Of a DNA stretch of 64,000 bases, positions 1 through 11,047 are shown piece after piece. The stretch covers positions 20,060,562 to 20,124,561 of the forward strand of contig CM032662.1 of the NCBI GenBank assembly GCA_019095985.1. Reading direction: 5' to 3'. Numbering within the stretch: the first letter of the stretch is position 1; each line of letters starts with the position of its first letter. Source of the stretch: Streblospio benedicti (taxonomy: Eukaryota > Annelida > Polychaeta > Spionida > Spionidae). The position numbers were made by a program, and so were the translations under genes. The notes beneath the pieces are model-generated. The model made no database searches. It was given only the letters and a program-made list of their open reading frames with translations, and was not told the origin of the DNA.

Positions 1-108
1 GACACACGACGTAACTCTTTGGCAACACAAAGTCTGCCGAGGCCGGGGCGCGAACTCACGACGCGGGCAAATTCTGATTGTTGGTCGTGCGCTCTAACTA
101 CTTTACAA
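1..108 (-). repeat. tRNA-derived SINE head (fragment)
   Basis: Read on the minus strand, this stretch has a tRNA-like promoter: an A-box-like TAGTTAGAGCGC followed about 40 bases later by a B-box-like GAGTTCGCGCC. This is the usual head of a tRNA-derived SINE. It lies in or beside an intron of the helicase gene and is cut by the window edge, so its tail cannot be seen. A degenerate tRNA-like segment near 53.1 kb shares part of the B-box side. A true tRNA gene is unlikely because the arms do not pair well. Confidence 0.55.
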
Positions 109-177
109 ACGAGGACCACAAACAATACTGGTGTGTTACATGGCAATTAATGATGTAAACATTGCAAAAATAAATAC

Positions 178-1948
178 CTTAATCTTATTCAAAACCCTAA
201 TTGTAAGTTCATTAAAGCTGTCATCTAGAAGAGTGTCTGCTTCATCCATTACCATGAAGTTGAGACGAGACATGCTATATATTTCTGAAAATAATACAAT
301 TAAGTGTTCATAAGATGGTAATCAGGCTCAGGTTTTGTTCTTCGGCACATAAAATGTCTGAATACTATGCCACATCTTATAATCAACTTACTATTTGTCA
401 ACAACTTGCTAAAGATGCCAGGTGTACTCACTAAGATATCAACATCATGTACAGGAGGATTTTTCAAAATTTTCTGGAAATAGCTTTTAAATAGAAGTAT
501 TTCATAAACATGGGAATTTCTTGCAACTTGTACATACACACAGCATAAGATTTAGATAGAATCATGCAAAATCATTCTACCTGTGTTCCTCGTCCGCCAC
601 AAAAAGAATATGACTTCAATGAGGGTAAAGTGTCTGTAAACCTGTTAATTACATTCTACAAAAAGAACACACTGATGTTTACACATTTCATGAAATAAGT
701 GTTTAAATCTAATCACTAATATGCATTTAAAATGATAGAATCTGACAATAGATGTCAATTGAACGAAAACACTAAAATTAAAGCCATAAATCTTTTATTT
801 TTTATAAACTATCCTCATATTTCACTACAGGATTTTAAACTATTCATGATTAAGCATACATTTTTAAAGCATACAATTCTTTGATTTCTGTTTACATGAG
901 TCTGATGATGAACACATTAATTTCATTTTCAAAAAGCTGCATATGATATGCCAGACTTTGTATCAATGTAAATTATAAAAGCGGAGGTCCTGCATTCTTA
1001 ATTAAGGGAGCAAGCATAATTAATTGTAGAGAGGGGGGGGGGGCAGTCATTTGGTATTGACGAGATAAAAAATTGAATGCTTTCCCCAACTCTCTACGAT
1101 GAAGTTGAATGCCCTCCCCATATGAACATTAAGAAATTGAGCGCCCCCCCTCCCCGCCAACCGGATAAATATGAACAATGACATACTTTCCTATTATAAA
1201 GTATGATATTGGACAGATTCCCTGAAAACTGTTTAAAGTGTATTGCAATGAATACATATTTAGCAATCTATTTGACTTGTTGACATTACAACACAGTTAA
1301 ATCCAAAAGCATGCATAGTGCAGGAATGCATCAATTCGCAACAAAAGTTCGTAAAATATTACCTTTCCAGTTTGAGACTTGAGTGCCCTCCCTCTCACTT
1401 TAAATTAAAATTGAGCGCCCTCCCTTCAGTGACCACAGAAAATTGACCGCCCCCCCATGTACATGCAAAACCAAAACATAGATTGAAAATACAAACTTTT
1501 GAAAAAATTAAAAATGATGTTATAAAATTCTTTCACGTACATGTATTTGATCAGCAAGTTCTCTCAAAGGTGTCAAAATAACTGCAATAGGTTTGTTTGT
1601 TCGATCTTGTTCTCTCAAAATAGGACTTAATTGACATAATCTATGAAGAATAGGCAATAAAAATGCCAATGTTTTCCCACTTCCTATAATAAAGTAAAAC
1701 TATTAAAATACAAGTATGAAAAATGTACACAAGTAGTTTATTGTAAAATCAGAATATAGAAAATCATGGATTACTACACCTGATAGATCGATTAATTGTG
1801 GCATAAAATTTAATTGAAATATTAATTCTTAGCTCCATTCCAGTAAAAATATATATCAGAAATATTTTTTTAAGAAACATGATCACTCACTCACTCACTC
1901 ACTCAATATATATATACGCACGCCATATATACACGCACACGCACACGC

Positions 1949-1998
<50 letters not shown>

Positions 1999-4539
1999 TG
2001 GTAAATGACAAACCTGTTTCAGCTGTGCAAAGTACACTCTTTCCATGTAGAACTTCAGGAATAGTTATTTTCTGAAAAAGCAAGATGAGCTAGTAAAATA
2101 TTACATAAAAATTTAGATACAAATGCTTATATTCGCTGACCAGAAGTCAATAGTAGTAAAATGTAGCACTATTCCTCTAAACCGTTTACTATTGACATGA
2201 AGGCATGAAATACAGATGGCCCAACAAGATGGCCCACTGACCTCTGCTCACTGCACAGGTCAGTCAATTACAATACCAGTAGTTCACTGGTGGGCTTGCA
2301 GGATACTTTTTAACAAGCTATGTACATGTAATTCAAACCTTTCTAAGATTCTATCAGAACTTGCAGCATTGTTTGCATGACTTCTTCTTTAAGATCAACA
2401 TTTGGAAAACGGCCAATTTTATTCGTATGGGGTTTACTACTTGACAGTGAAAATAAAATTATTTTGCTGAGAAATATACTTAGCACTTTTACTTAACACT
2501 GCATGTGCGCTTATCTGACCAGTAAAGTAAGAAAGCTTGTGAAATATGGGTGAAAGGCAATCTATATATATAAAGGAAGAGGCGATTTTTTGTGTCACAA
2601 AAGGCTTTTAACCACAAGACGTACACACTCCAAATTATGTATGTACAATCAGGACAAATTGGTGGTCGTTATAATGTCACATTTCAAACCAAATGAATCG
2701 GTTTTAATGATAAAAACAAGAAAAAAATAATTTTTAGAAAGGCTGCTTACAGGGCCATGTAATGCTAAACGCTTGTATATGTCAAACGGGTACGTTGCAC
2801 GCCACACGTGCAGTCATACGAGGGAGCTGGTACTGTCTGTAAATTTTATCCAGGAGGGTGGTGATGTGATGGAGGTGCATTTTATCTGCTCCAAATGACC
2901 TGTTTTGAGGAGGGGGTGTTGGCAGAAAGGGTGTGTGTCCATATGGCAAGGGGTGCGTAGGGGGGGGCATGGCTGGTGTCTCATCAATTTCAACCCGAGC
3001 AGCAGCAGAAAGGGGGTGGTTGAGATGCACATTTAATGGTCTGCAGGAGTAGGAGTAGCTGGAGGGAGGGATATTAGAGGGATCAAGCATTGCCACATAC
3101 ATGTAGTGTGTGTATGGCTGTCACATATGACTGTGGGAGGAAGGTGAAGGAGGTGTATGTAATCTTTCACAGACCTGTATAGTGAAGGGAGCAGGTTTGG
3201 CGGATGTGGCACAGGTGAAAAGATGGGAAGGGAGGAGCATTTAATATGTTCCAGATCTCATCCGTTTCAACCAGAGCAGCAACAGGAAGGGGGTGCATTA
3301 ATTATGGACCTGTTTAGATGGGGATGGGGTAGAGAGGGCTGGGGAGAGAAGAGGGGGGTTGGAAGGAAGGGTAGGGATGAGTGGGACGTTTTATCTGCTC
3401 CGCACGTGTTTACCATGAGTAGCAGTAACTGGGGGAGGGATATTAGATAGATCAATCATTGCTATATTTAGTACATTTAGTGTGTAAATGGCTGACATAT
3501 GACGATGGGAAGACGGTGATGGAGGTGTATTTAATCTGTCACAGACCTGTATACTGACGAGAACTGGTTCGAGGGATGTGGGACAGAAGGAAGGATGGGG
3601 AGGGAGGAGCATTTAATGTGTTCCGGATCTCATCTGTTTCAACCCAAGCAACGCCAGGTAAACAGCTAGTAGAACATAAAAACAGACATAAGGCAAGACT
3701 CAGTCGTATGGAGGGACACTTGGATGGTAGAACGGGCAACCAGGCCAGACCCTCAAAATGAGAAATAATTAGGGCCTATCCAAATAAAAAGGATTAAATA
3801 GATACTTTAAGAACAAAACCAATATATACCTGAATATTTGTTGCATGTGTAATATTTGACATTTCCAAGCTTTTAACAAGACGCTCGTCAAGCCCAAATG
3901 TTGAAAATGGTGTTTTCAAATTTCCATCAGATTCCAATGAAGGATTCTATACAAGATGGTCATGAAAAACATTATTATGAACAAATGATGATAGCTTCAA
4001 CAAAGTATGACAAGGCAATAACAGGCTTTTCTCGCAAAAATGATGAGCCTCACAAAATATACTTTTTAAAAGTACAATGCAGTTATCTCCCTCCTGTATA
4101 TTTACAGTGATTAAGGTGGACCTCAAACAATGCACACTACAATGTTATTGAATCAGTGAAATATTTACGTACCCCCTCACAATGCTGGGGCCCATGGACT
4201 GAAGTTATGCACTTGCACTTTTTAAATATCTATGTAACAGTAAATGAGTACACTGTATAATTTTATTGATAGTATACTTACATCATGGATGGGTTGAATT
4301 GTAAAATAATCACCCTTAGACTTATAATGTTGCCATCCTCCTGAGGCCAAATCTTTTGGAGAAAAGTCTGAATAAGTTTGTCCTTTGTAATGGTTGTATT
4401 CTTTTCTTTTACAATCAATTATAAGTGCCCCTCTAAATTTTCTATTGCCAGTAATTGGAGTATTTTTTCCAATCTGCTTCAATTTATTTTTCTCTAACCT
4501 TCGTGTCACTTTATGCGGAACAACAATTCGTGGCAATGT
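178..4539 (-). CDS. DDX28: DDX28-type mitochondrial DEAD-box RNA helicase (seven exons, partial at both ends)
   Basis: Exons on the minus strand: 4282-4539, 3830-3946, 2014-2071, 1537-1683, 581-633, 392-473 and 178-284. All junction phases agree. The order of motifs is the pre-helicase segment LPRIVVPHK, the Q-motif region FGLDERLVKSLE, motif I AETGSGKT split by an intron, motif Ia as PLREL, GGRG, motif Ib STPG and motif II VMDEADTLLDDSF. The wording around motif II and the N-terminal GGW block match DDX28, a mitoribosome large-subunit assembly factor, better than other DEAD-box families. Vertebrate DDX28 is intronless, but this copy is split. The first coding exon, which should carry the targeting peptide, was not located upstream of 4539. 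The C-terminal RecA-like domain lies beyond the window start. The assignment is family inference; the helicase identity itself is certain. Confidence 0.88.
1020..1460. repeat. Decayed C-rich short repeat in helicase intron
   Basis: Five or six diverged copies of a unit like AAATTGAGCGCCCTCCC occur between a G-run at about 1030 and a C-run at about 1450. They are separated by unique AT-rich sequence. The region is intronic, between helicase exons 581-633 and 1537-1683. No coding potential is seen. Confidence 0.5.
1883..1996. repeat. Compound microsatellite (TCAC)n, (TA)n, (CA)n
   Basis: A TCAC tract, a short TA tract and a CA/CG tract of about 60 bases follow one another directly. The array ends about 18 bases from the donor side of helicase exon 2014-2071. 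Replication slippage is a sufficient explanation. Confidence 0.9.
2561..3669 (+). mobile_element. Non-autonomous Helitron inside a helicase intron
   Basis: The element starts with TCTATATATATAAAGGAAG and ends with the small hairpin CCCAAGCAACGCCAGG followed by AAACAGCTAG. This gives the 5' TC and 3' CTAG of Helitrons, inserted between A and T as the family does. A second copy with the same 165-base 5' part lies at 11048-11966. The right half holds about three diverged tandem units of roughly 300 bases, each ending in a degenerate copy of the 3' hairpin approach (near 2995, 3270 and 3645). No Rep/helicase ORF is present, so it is non-autonomous. Confidence 0.8.
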
Positions 4540-5150
4540 CTACAAAATAATACAAAAATGTTTAAAAAAGGTCAATACATCAAAAAATACAGTTGAACCT
4601 CTCTATTAGCACCACCCGTCGGATCGGGTAAGTGGGTATTAAATGGAGAGGTGGTCTCAATATGGCGATTTATTACATATTATTTGCATTATTTGTTTCA
4701 TCATCTCCATATATTTATTAGTGATAATTTAAAGATCATATCATTTGCCTAAGAACAAAGTAGAAGGCTAAATCCCATTTCCTTTGATAACACGTGATCC
4801 CGCGAGATCCCAAGTACCAAAATTTCTAACAGGTTCCATTTCTTCTAGATAGTTCCTAACTTTAGATATACTATTACTCCTTTTCTATTTATACTATGCA
4901 CTTCAAAGGAAAGATCAAACAATATAGGGATAATGAGGGTGAATCTCACAAAAGTGTTAGAAACTTCAAAAGAAATTCTGGTTTTTATCAATAGAAAACC
5001 ATTTAGTATAAGTATGGGGTATATCACATTTCAATTGACAATTCATATTACGGCATCATTGCCCTATGAGCAAAAGATAAATATTTTCTTACAAAATAAT
5101 TAATGGACTACTAATTATTCATTATAAACTGGATAAGAGTTTGCTATATA
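4540..5150. other. Intergenic stretch between helicase and p53-like gene
   Basis: No convincing exon is seen here. Near 4590-4680 the words CAGTTGAACCTCTCTATTAG and GGAGAGGTGG resemble one terminal arm of a mariner/pogo-type MITE, without a clear partner arm. The stretch separates two divergent genes and should contain the p53-like promoter. A TATATAAT string lies directly before the ATG at 5151. Confidence 0.4.
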
Positions 5151-6062
5151 ATGGATAGACTCGATGCAGCTCTTGTATCACTGGATGGTGATATTGCAGA
5201 CTTGATCCCACCTATAGATGTCCAGCAATCATCAACAAGTAACAGCAGCCTGAATCAAACTTCTACATCGAAGTATTTCCACTCACAAAATCCAGAAGAT
5301 CCATCAGGAAAATTCATTCCTCAACTGACGCCTTTTTGTGGTGATTACGGCTTCGAAATTGGATTCTATCCAAATGAAAAAATCACGCACACTATGGATT
5401 GTGCATATTCAGGACATGACAATAAACTACATGTGAAATTGTCTACAGAATGTCCGATTCTGTACAAAACATCTACGATTCCACCATCTGGGAGTCTCAT
5501 TCGTGTAATGCTCATCTATAAAAACCCAGATCGCGTTCAGGAGCCAGTCGTACGATGCCCCAATCACACCAAAGATCTGGAATTCAGAAATCTGATGACA
5601 TGTAATAACATTAACACATTGTATATGAAGAATCCAATGACTGGGCGGCATAGCCTGCTCTTGGATGCTTTGCAGCCTCAGCCAGGAGCGGAATGGGTCA
5701 CAAACATCTTTGTTTTCCACTGTTTAACATCGTGCATTGGAAGGGCACGTCATGGAGCGACCACTTTGATGCTTACATTGGAACATGAAGGACAAATACT
5801 GGGCAGGAAAGTCGTGGATGTGCATATATCTGCTTGCCCAGGAAGAGAAATGTTACAGAAGGCTGAGAAATTATCCAAGTGTAATGCTCCTCCTTTGTAT
5901 AGGGGAATAGGTGGTTGCTCTCTATCTGTTGATAAGGAGAGTAATATTAATGATGGAAGTACTGATGAAGTGTTCAAAGTGAGGGTGAGAGGACAAAAGG
6001 AATATGATATGCTGTGTCAAATCCGAGATGCATTGGAACTGGCTAGGATAAAAAATTCATGA
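5151..6062 (+). CDS. Intronless p53-family transcription-factor-like protein, 303 aa
   Basis: The single open frame contains a full p53-type core: CGDYGFEIGF (63-72), NKLHVKL, IPPSGSLIRVMLIYK (110-124), VVRCPNH (133-139), CLTSCIG (191-197), LGRKVVDVHISACPGR (218-232). It ends with an oligomerisation segment, FKVRVRGQKEYDML (275-288). The four zinc ligands are kept (C136, H139, C191, C195). By alignment with human p53, residues that touch DNA are replaced: K120 by H80, R248 by H201, R249 by G202 and R273 by H225, while R280 is kept as R232. Residues 1-22 are acidic and hydrophobic like an activation domain. p53-family genes normally have many introns; none is seen, so this may be a retrocopy. 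An in-frame TAA lies 39 bases upstream of the ATG. An AATAAA follows at 6112. Family membership is clear; function is not. Confidence 0.85.
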   Translation: MDRLDAALVSLDGDIADLIPPIDVQQSSTSNSSLNQTSTSKYFHSQNPEDPSGKFIPQLTPFCGDYGFEIGFYPNEKITHTMDCAYSGHDNKLHVKLSTECPILYKTSTIPPSGSLIRVMLIYKNPDRVQEPVVRCPNHTKDLEFRNLMTCNNINTLYMKNPMTGRHSLLLDALQPQPGAEWVTNIFVFHCLTSCIGRARHGATTLMLTLEHEGQILGRKVVDVHISACPGREMLQKAEKLSKCNAPPLYRGIGGCSLSVDKESNINDGSTDEVFKVRVRGQKEYDMLCQIRDALELARIKNS

Positions 6063-6512
6063 CTTCTGCCAAACTGCATAGTTTCTAAACTAATTATGCA
6101 AGATGATCCTAAATAAACTCAATTTTAAAGCTTCTAACTATATCAGAGTGTGTAACCAAAAGTTGAATTTTGTTCTTTGATATATAAATGTATTGAAATT
6201 GATTAAATGATCATTTAGTCCATAATTGTATGATACTCACAAAGTGACTTCTCTAAAGCTATCTGTAAATCTGCTGAAAAGGCCATGCAGGTTGAAAATC
6301 ATTACCCACTAGCCATGTAAAAGTTAAATTAAAACCCATTGTATCTTTGATATGATTAGCTGAACTATTGATATATATTTGAACTGTGCAATTTGTATAA
6401 CATTTTGAACCTGGAATTATGACTTATTATAAACTTTAGTATGATTTGGATTTGACATATGCATCTTGGTTACATGTTAGCTTTATATTCAAAGAAAATC
6501 GCTCTCAATTCA
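6063..6512. other. 3' flank of the p53-like gene, with AATAAA at 6112-6117
   Basis: A canonical AATAAA lies about 50 bases after the stop codon and could serve polyadenylation. The rest is AT-rich with no recognisable gene. No long A-tract marking a retrocopy end was found. Confidence 0.5.
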
Positions 6513-8139
6513 GTCTCAATGTCTTCAATCTTCAATCTTTATTTCCGAAAGGGCCGATGGCCGTACAGGAAATTTTATGCATTTGTGACATACCATGTAC
6601 ATGAATTAATTATAAACAAGTGCAATAATAAAAAAAAGCAATCACAGTGAATTAGAAAAACAAGAACAAAAAAACAAACAATAACAACAGCAACATTTCT
6701 AATGAATACAGTACTAAACATTCTATCATTCCATGCAAAAATCACCGCCAATAACCCACGCTGATTGGTCAATCTCCGTGCTTAATTTTGCGATGGAAAA
6801 CACGCTCCCAAAAAAAAACCACGGCGTTAGTCTAAACTCCTCACAATATCAATACAGCCGCTGACGTAGTAAGGCGTGTTCATGCTGTGCGGAGTGCAAC
6901 AGTTTAGACTAATGCCTCCGCACGCTCAAAACTGTAGGAATTGACGTCTCCGCGCGCTCAAAACAAACGAAATTGACTTGAATGTTGAATGTTATAATAT
7001 GATTTATTTTAAAATAAAATCATGAAAATGGATTTTAGTCATGATAGAATGGTGATTGACTACTCGATTGTCTTGTCAATCGCAAAATTGAGCGATTGAC
7101 ACTCCAATCTCGTGGTCAATTCCTACAAGGGTCCATACATGTATTACATACTTTCTCCCAATGTAAAGGGGTCATCCATATTACTGACTTGGCTTTAAAA
7201 ATTTCAATAGATCCTGCATCTAATATTTCCATAGGAAGCATATTCCATATATGAATGGTACTACAATAAAAACTATATTTGTATGCGTCGGAATGGAGAA
7301 TTTTAACCCTATTGTATCTTACATCAGATCTGTATGACAACTGTACAGTGGAAGGGAAGGAAATATTTACAAGGTTATTCTTAATCTTATAAAACATAGA
7401 CAGATTATAAATTGCTCTTCTATGCTGCAAGGGCAGCCACTTAAGTTTTGTAGTAATGTTATCACTCAAGTTTGAGTTTGGTCCATAATTATAGTCATTC
7501 ATCACAAAGCGAGCTGCTCTCCGCTGGACAGCCTCTAACTTGATGTTCTGTGACGTGTGAGGGTTCCACGCAGGTGAGGCATATTCTAAATGGGGACATA
7601 TAATGGACTTGTATGCATTTTCTTTTATCTGTGGACTGCATATACCGGTATGCAAATTTCGACGACAAAGGTTCAACAGTTTTGTGGCCTTACTGCTAAT
7701 GGCATCAATGTGCTCATTGAATGACAACCTGTTATCAAGGATTACACCCAAATATTTATCAGATGTTATTTCATCTAGAGCTGAAAAGTTTCTATTTGGT
7801 GGATTAATGGTAAGTATGTTTTGGGCTGAGTGCATTATTTGATCTGAAACTTGTATGCCAGTAGACTCTGTGGTGGGGGTAGACATTAGGTACTTGTAGT
7901 TGAGCTTATGCTTGTTTTTTCTTGTTATTCTAAGGGTCTTGCATTTTTTCACATTGAAACTCATTTGCCATGTATCTGCCCAATTTTGTAATTTAAACAA
8001 ATCTTCTTGTAGTATGTGGGAGTCGTTTTCGGTTTGTATCTCCCTATAAATTGCACTGTCATCTGCGAATAGCCTAATTTTTGAATGCAAAGTTTTCTCT
8101 ATATCATTGATATATAACAAGAAGTACTTGCATGCATCC
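6513..8139 (-). mobile_element. 5'-truncated LINE (CR1/Jockey group), reverse transcriptase C-terminal half
   Basis: On the minus strand an uninterrupted frame (8120 to 7116) encodes the second half of a non-LTR reverse transcriptase: LYINDI, the catalytic FADD box, WADTWQMSFNVKKC, KYLGVILDNRLSF and the thumb/C-terminal region with YASPAWNPH and VQRRAARFV. The copy starts abruptly near 8139, as 5'-truncated LINEs do. The ORF runs 5' to 3' toward a fold-back element at 6720-7127. The LINE 3' UTR resumes below it and ends in the tandem tail AATAAAGATTGAAGATTGAAG (complement of about 6520-6545). The open frame suggests a fairly young copy. Confidence 0.8.
6720..7127. mobile_element. Fold-back (MITE-like) element, copy 1, inserted in LINE 3' region
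   Basis: A second copy at 47239-47726 in the other orientation shares both edges: ATTCTATCATTCC at one side and TGTAGGAATTGACC at the other. Inside is a hairpin with arms GTTAGTCTAAACTC near 6825 and its complement near 6910. A core bounded by inverted ATTCTATCAT (6720 and about 7045) is followed by a GATTGAC-rich arm. There is no protein-coding capacity. The copy separates the LINE reading frame from the LINE tail. Confidence 0.7.
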
Positions 8140-8454
8140 TAATTCATCATGTGTTATGCCAATTGTAAGCATTTTGATTTCTTCTATTTATAATCAAGAG
8201 CCCCGTTAAGTCTTTGAAAATTTAGAGACCTGCACAAGTTTTATTACAATACATGAATGCATATTTCTAATACAACGTGATTGTGTTCATTAACAGTTAT
8301 TCAACCATGAAATGTATTAGTTGGGTTGTTTGTGATTAAAATATGCTACCGGTATTATAAGAGCATAAGATTGCAAAGTACATTTATATTTATTTTCATA
8401 TATTTTTCACTAACGCATATCGCAAATGCATATATACATATTACATATGGAATA

Positions 8455-8665
8455 TTTTAAGATACCTATAGGAACCCGTAACTGTCATGCTGGAGGGATT
8501 TTCATTGTTGTCTCAACAACTTCATGAAAACTAGAAGTCGAAATGAAATGAAATCCTTAGATTGTCACATGACCACCATTGTGTCAGCAATCACCTGACA
8601 GCAGTGACATGTAGACAGGGGGCAGGTCGTAGCCAGTATCACGGTTCATCTCTTGGCGTGTTATG
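8455..8665. repeat. Diverged fragment related to the Penelope-type terminal arm
   Basis: The stretch matches, in order, much of 43976-44160: TAGGAACC, CTGTCAT, TCACATGACC, a GTGTCAGCAATCA-like block, ACAGGGGGCAGGTCGTAGCC and the following ATCACGGT. The hammerhead-like part has decayed beyond recognition. No coding sequence is present. Confidence 0.5.
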
Positions 8666-10109
8666 CGGATCTCTACCAACCCATCAAAAAAAAAAAAATA
8701 TTTCTAACTAAATTAGTATGAGTTGGGTCCATTTTTATCGAACTCTGGTAAATCAAATGCAAGGATAACTCAAGAAAATGACCATTTCCTTTAGTGAACT
8801 TTCATGTTACTTCACATTATAAGTTAATTCAATTACTCAACTCAACTTTTTAATCACTCCCTTCAAGTTCGACTCTAACTGCATATTTTTATGTTTGCAA
8901 AGAAAAACTATACTACTATACTTAGCTGACTCTAGTACTAGGTTTTATAAATAATATGAAAACATGTATACTTACACAAAAACAACGGCAACATTTCCAC
9001 ATGTATTCCATTCTGAAATCAACAGAAATAATCATAATCACAACTATTCCTGCTATTTATGATGAATTTTGTACTAAAACTTGAATTAAACAAAAGTTTT
9101 GAATTTTTATTGAGACTACCCTCAAACAATGGATGTTTTACACCTGGCCAATTCGCCAAATATTCTAAATGTGTCCCTAGGCACCACAGCGGCTCCTTTA
9201 GGCAGCCACATTTAAGTGCAGCCTGACCAGCAGAGGGGATCCAGACTGTGTCTTGCTATGCAAACTACCTGCTTTACTGTCACATCGTTATATATAATCA
9301 TAATGGGGCAGGTACATAAGATGCTTCGCATGTAACAAAAACCAACAATACAAGTACTTCTGGTTTCAATCCCCAAATTCAACATATCAACATATCATAT
9401 CTCAGTAAATATGAGGCCCAGTTGGCGAATTATCGCATTCTTTGGTGTGCATACTTATCTTCTTCCTTCCTGAATGGAAGCTTCTTTGAATTTTCTCTAG
9501 CTGTTGTCCCGAAATGACAATCTTGCCAAGCTCCATACAAAGGTACTCAAACCCATGGGGCCCTTCAGTACAAATGTGGCGAGAGATTGACCAAGCTCGC
9601 CTCAATGACACAGTATTTGATAGCAATGCACTACTAAGAGTGCTGGAATAAAATCACACTCTGGTGTGGCAGGTGGTGCAGGCCATTCCCCACCTGAGGC
9701 ACATATAGATCGCGGGCTACTTCCTGCAGGATGAGTCAGAGGCCATTGCTGGATGAGGATTTTGTTTGGCCTTGAATTCCAATGGTATCTCCGCAGTGAA
9801 AAGAGTGCCGTCGGAGGCCTGGTGGAAGTAGGTTTGGCAAGTGCCAAAACTACCAAGCCTCGCAAGTTTCCCAGGATCAAAAAGACTGTCACACCGAAGC
9901 TTCCCCAACAGCCCTTTGAAGATGCCTAGGGTCACATAGGGACCTACACACCTGGACGTGGACGCGATACCAGTGCCATCAGAGGTTCGAGCAGAGGCCG
10001 AGCAGGATGAGGATAGCCGTCAGCCACAGCTTCCGAGCAGACAACCAGGTGCTCTTACCTCACTGAAACTCCTGAAACCAGTGATAAGCTTGCTCAGAAG
10101 GATCGGTCA
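8666..10109. other. Gene-free AT-rich stretch grading into LINE-derived sequence
   Basis: From 8666 to about 9390 nothing recognisable is seen. From about 9400 base composition rises in GC and short frames appear on both strands. These probably represent a decayed 5' part of the LINE that is recognisable from 10110 onward, but no endonuclease motif could be identified. Confidence 0.4.
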
Positions 10110-11047
10110 TGAGAGACATTAACATCACCGAGTCTGGGGTGCTGAAGCTACTACAGCGCCTCCCTGGCCCAGACGGCATTAACCAAAGAATCTTGAGTGT
10201 CACCACCATGTTGCCCCAATGTTGACCATGATCTATCGGAAGTCGTACTCAAAATCGGATGTGCCAAAGGCCTATGTGACTCCTATCTACAAGAAAGGAG
10301 ATAAGAATCAGGCATCAAACTACCGTCCAGTTTCTTGTATTGACTTGTATTGCCTGTAAAGTGATCACCAGCCACCTGATGGCTCACAGTACGGCTTACA
10401 ACATCCTCTAAGAACTGCAACACGGGTTCCGGGATCGTCGTTCATGTGAAACCCAACAACTTGAGTTTACGGACGACATTGTCAACAACATGCAGCGTGG
10501 ACAACAAACAGGTGTGCTGATAATGGACTTCAGCAAGGCCTTTGACAATGTCAGCCATTCCAAACTTGCCATGAAGTTACATCACTACGGCATCCAAGGT
10601 CTGACCACCTCATGGATACAAGCTTTTCTCAGTGGAAGAGAGCAGAAGGTAGTGCTTGACGGTGAATTATCGTACCGTGCTCCTGTCAGGTCTGGCGTCC
10701 CCCAAGGCTCTGTAGTCGGCCCATGTCTGTTCCTATGCTACACCAATGACATTCCTGAGAACTTGTCATCCAAGGTTAGGCTCTTTGCTGATGACACGCT
10801 AGTTTATCTAACAATTAAATCTGATGCTGATCGACAAGTGCTGGAGCAAAACTTAGACAAGTTGGTAGGGATACCAGTGACTATGACACTAGACCAGTGC
10901 GACACGAAAATATAGAGCGATTACGACACGAAATGTAGGAGACAACGACACAAAATGTCGGGAGATTACGACACCATTTAATAATAATAATATATTATGT
11001 AGTAGTAGTAGTTTATTTAGCATTAAGTGCATTAATTATTATATATA

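Noticed and set aside
1142-1460. C-rich repeats as a CRISPR-like array
   Set aside because: Units are diverged, spacing is irregular, and this is animal nuclear DNA.
1935-1996. CA/CG tract as possible Z-DNA regulatory site of the helicase
   Set aside because: A plain microsatellite explains it, and it lies mid-gene in an intron.
2782-3455. Overlapping proline-rich frames on the minus strand
   Set aside because: They fall inside the Helitron's G-rich tandem units; the frames follow from low-complexity sequence and match no protein.
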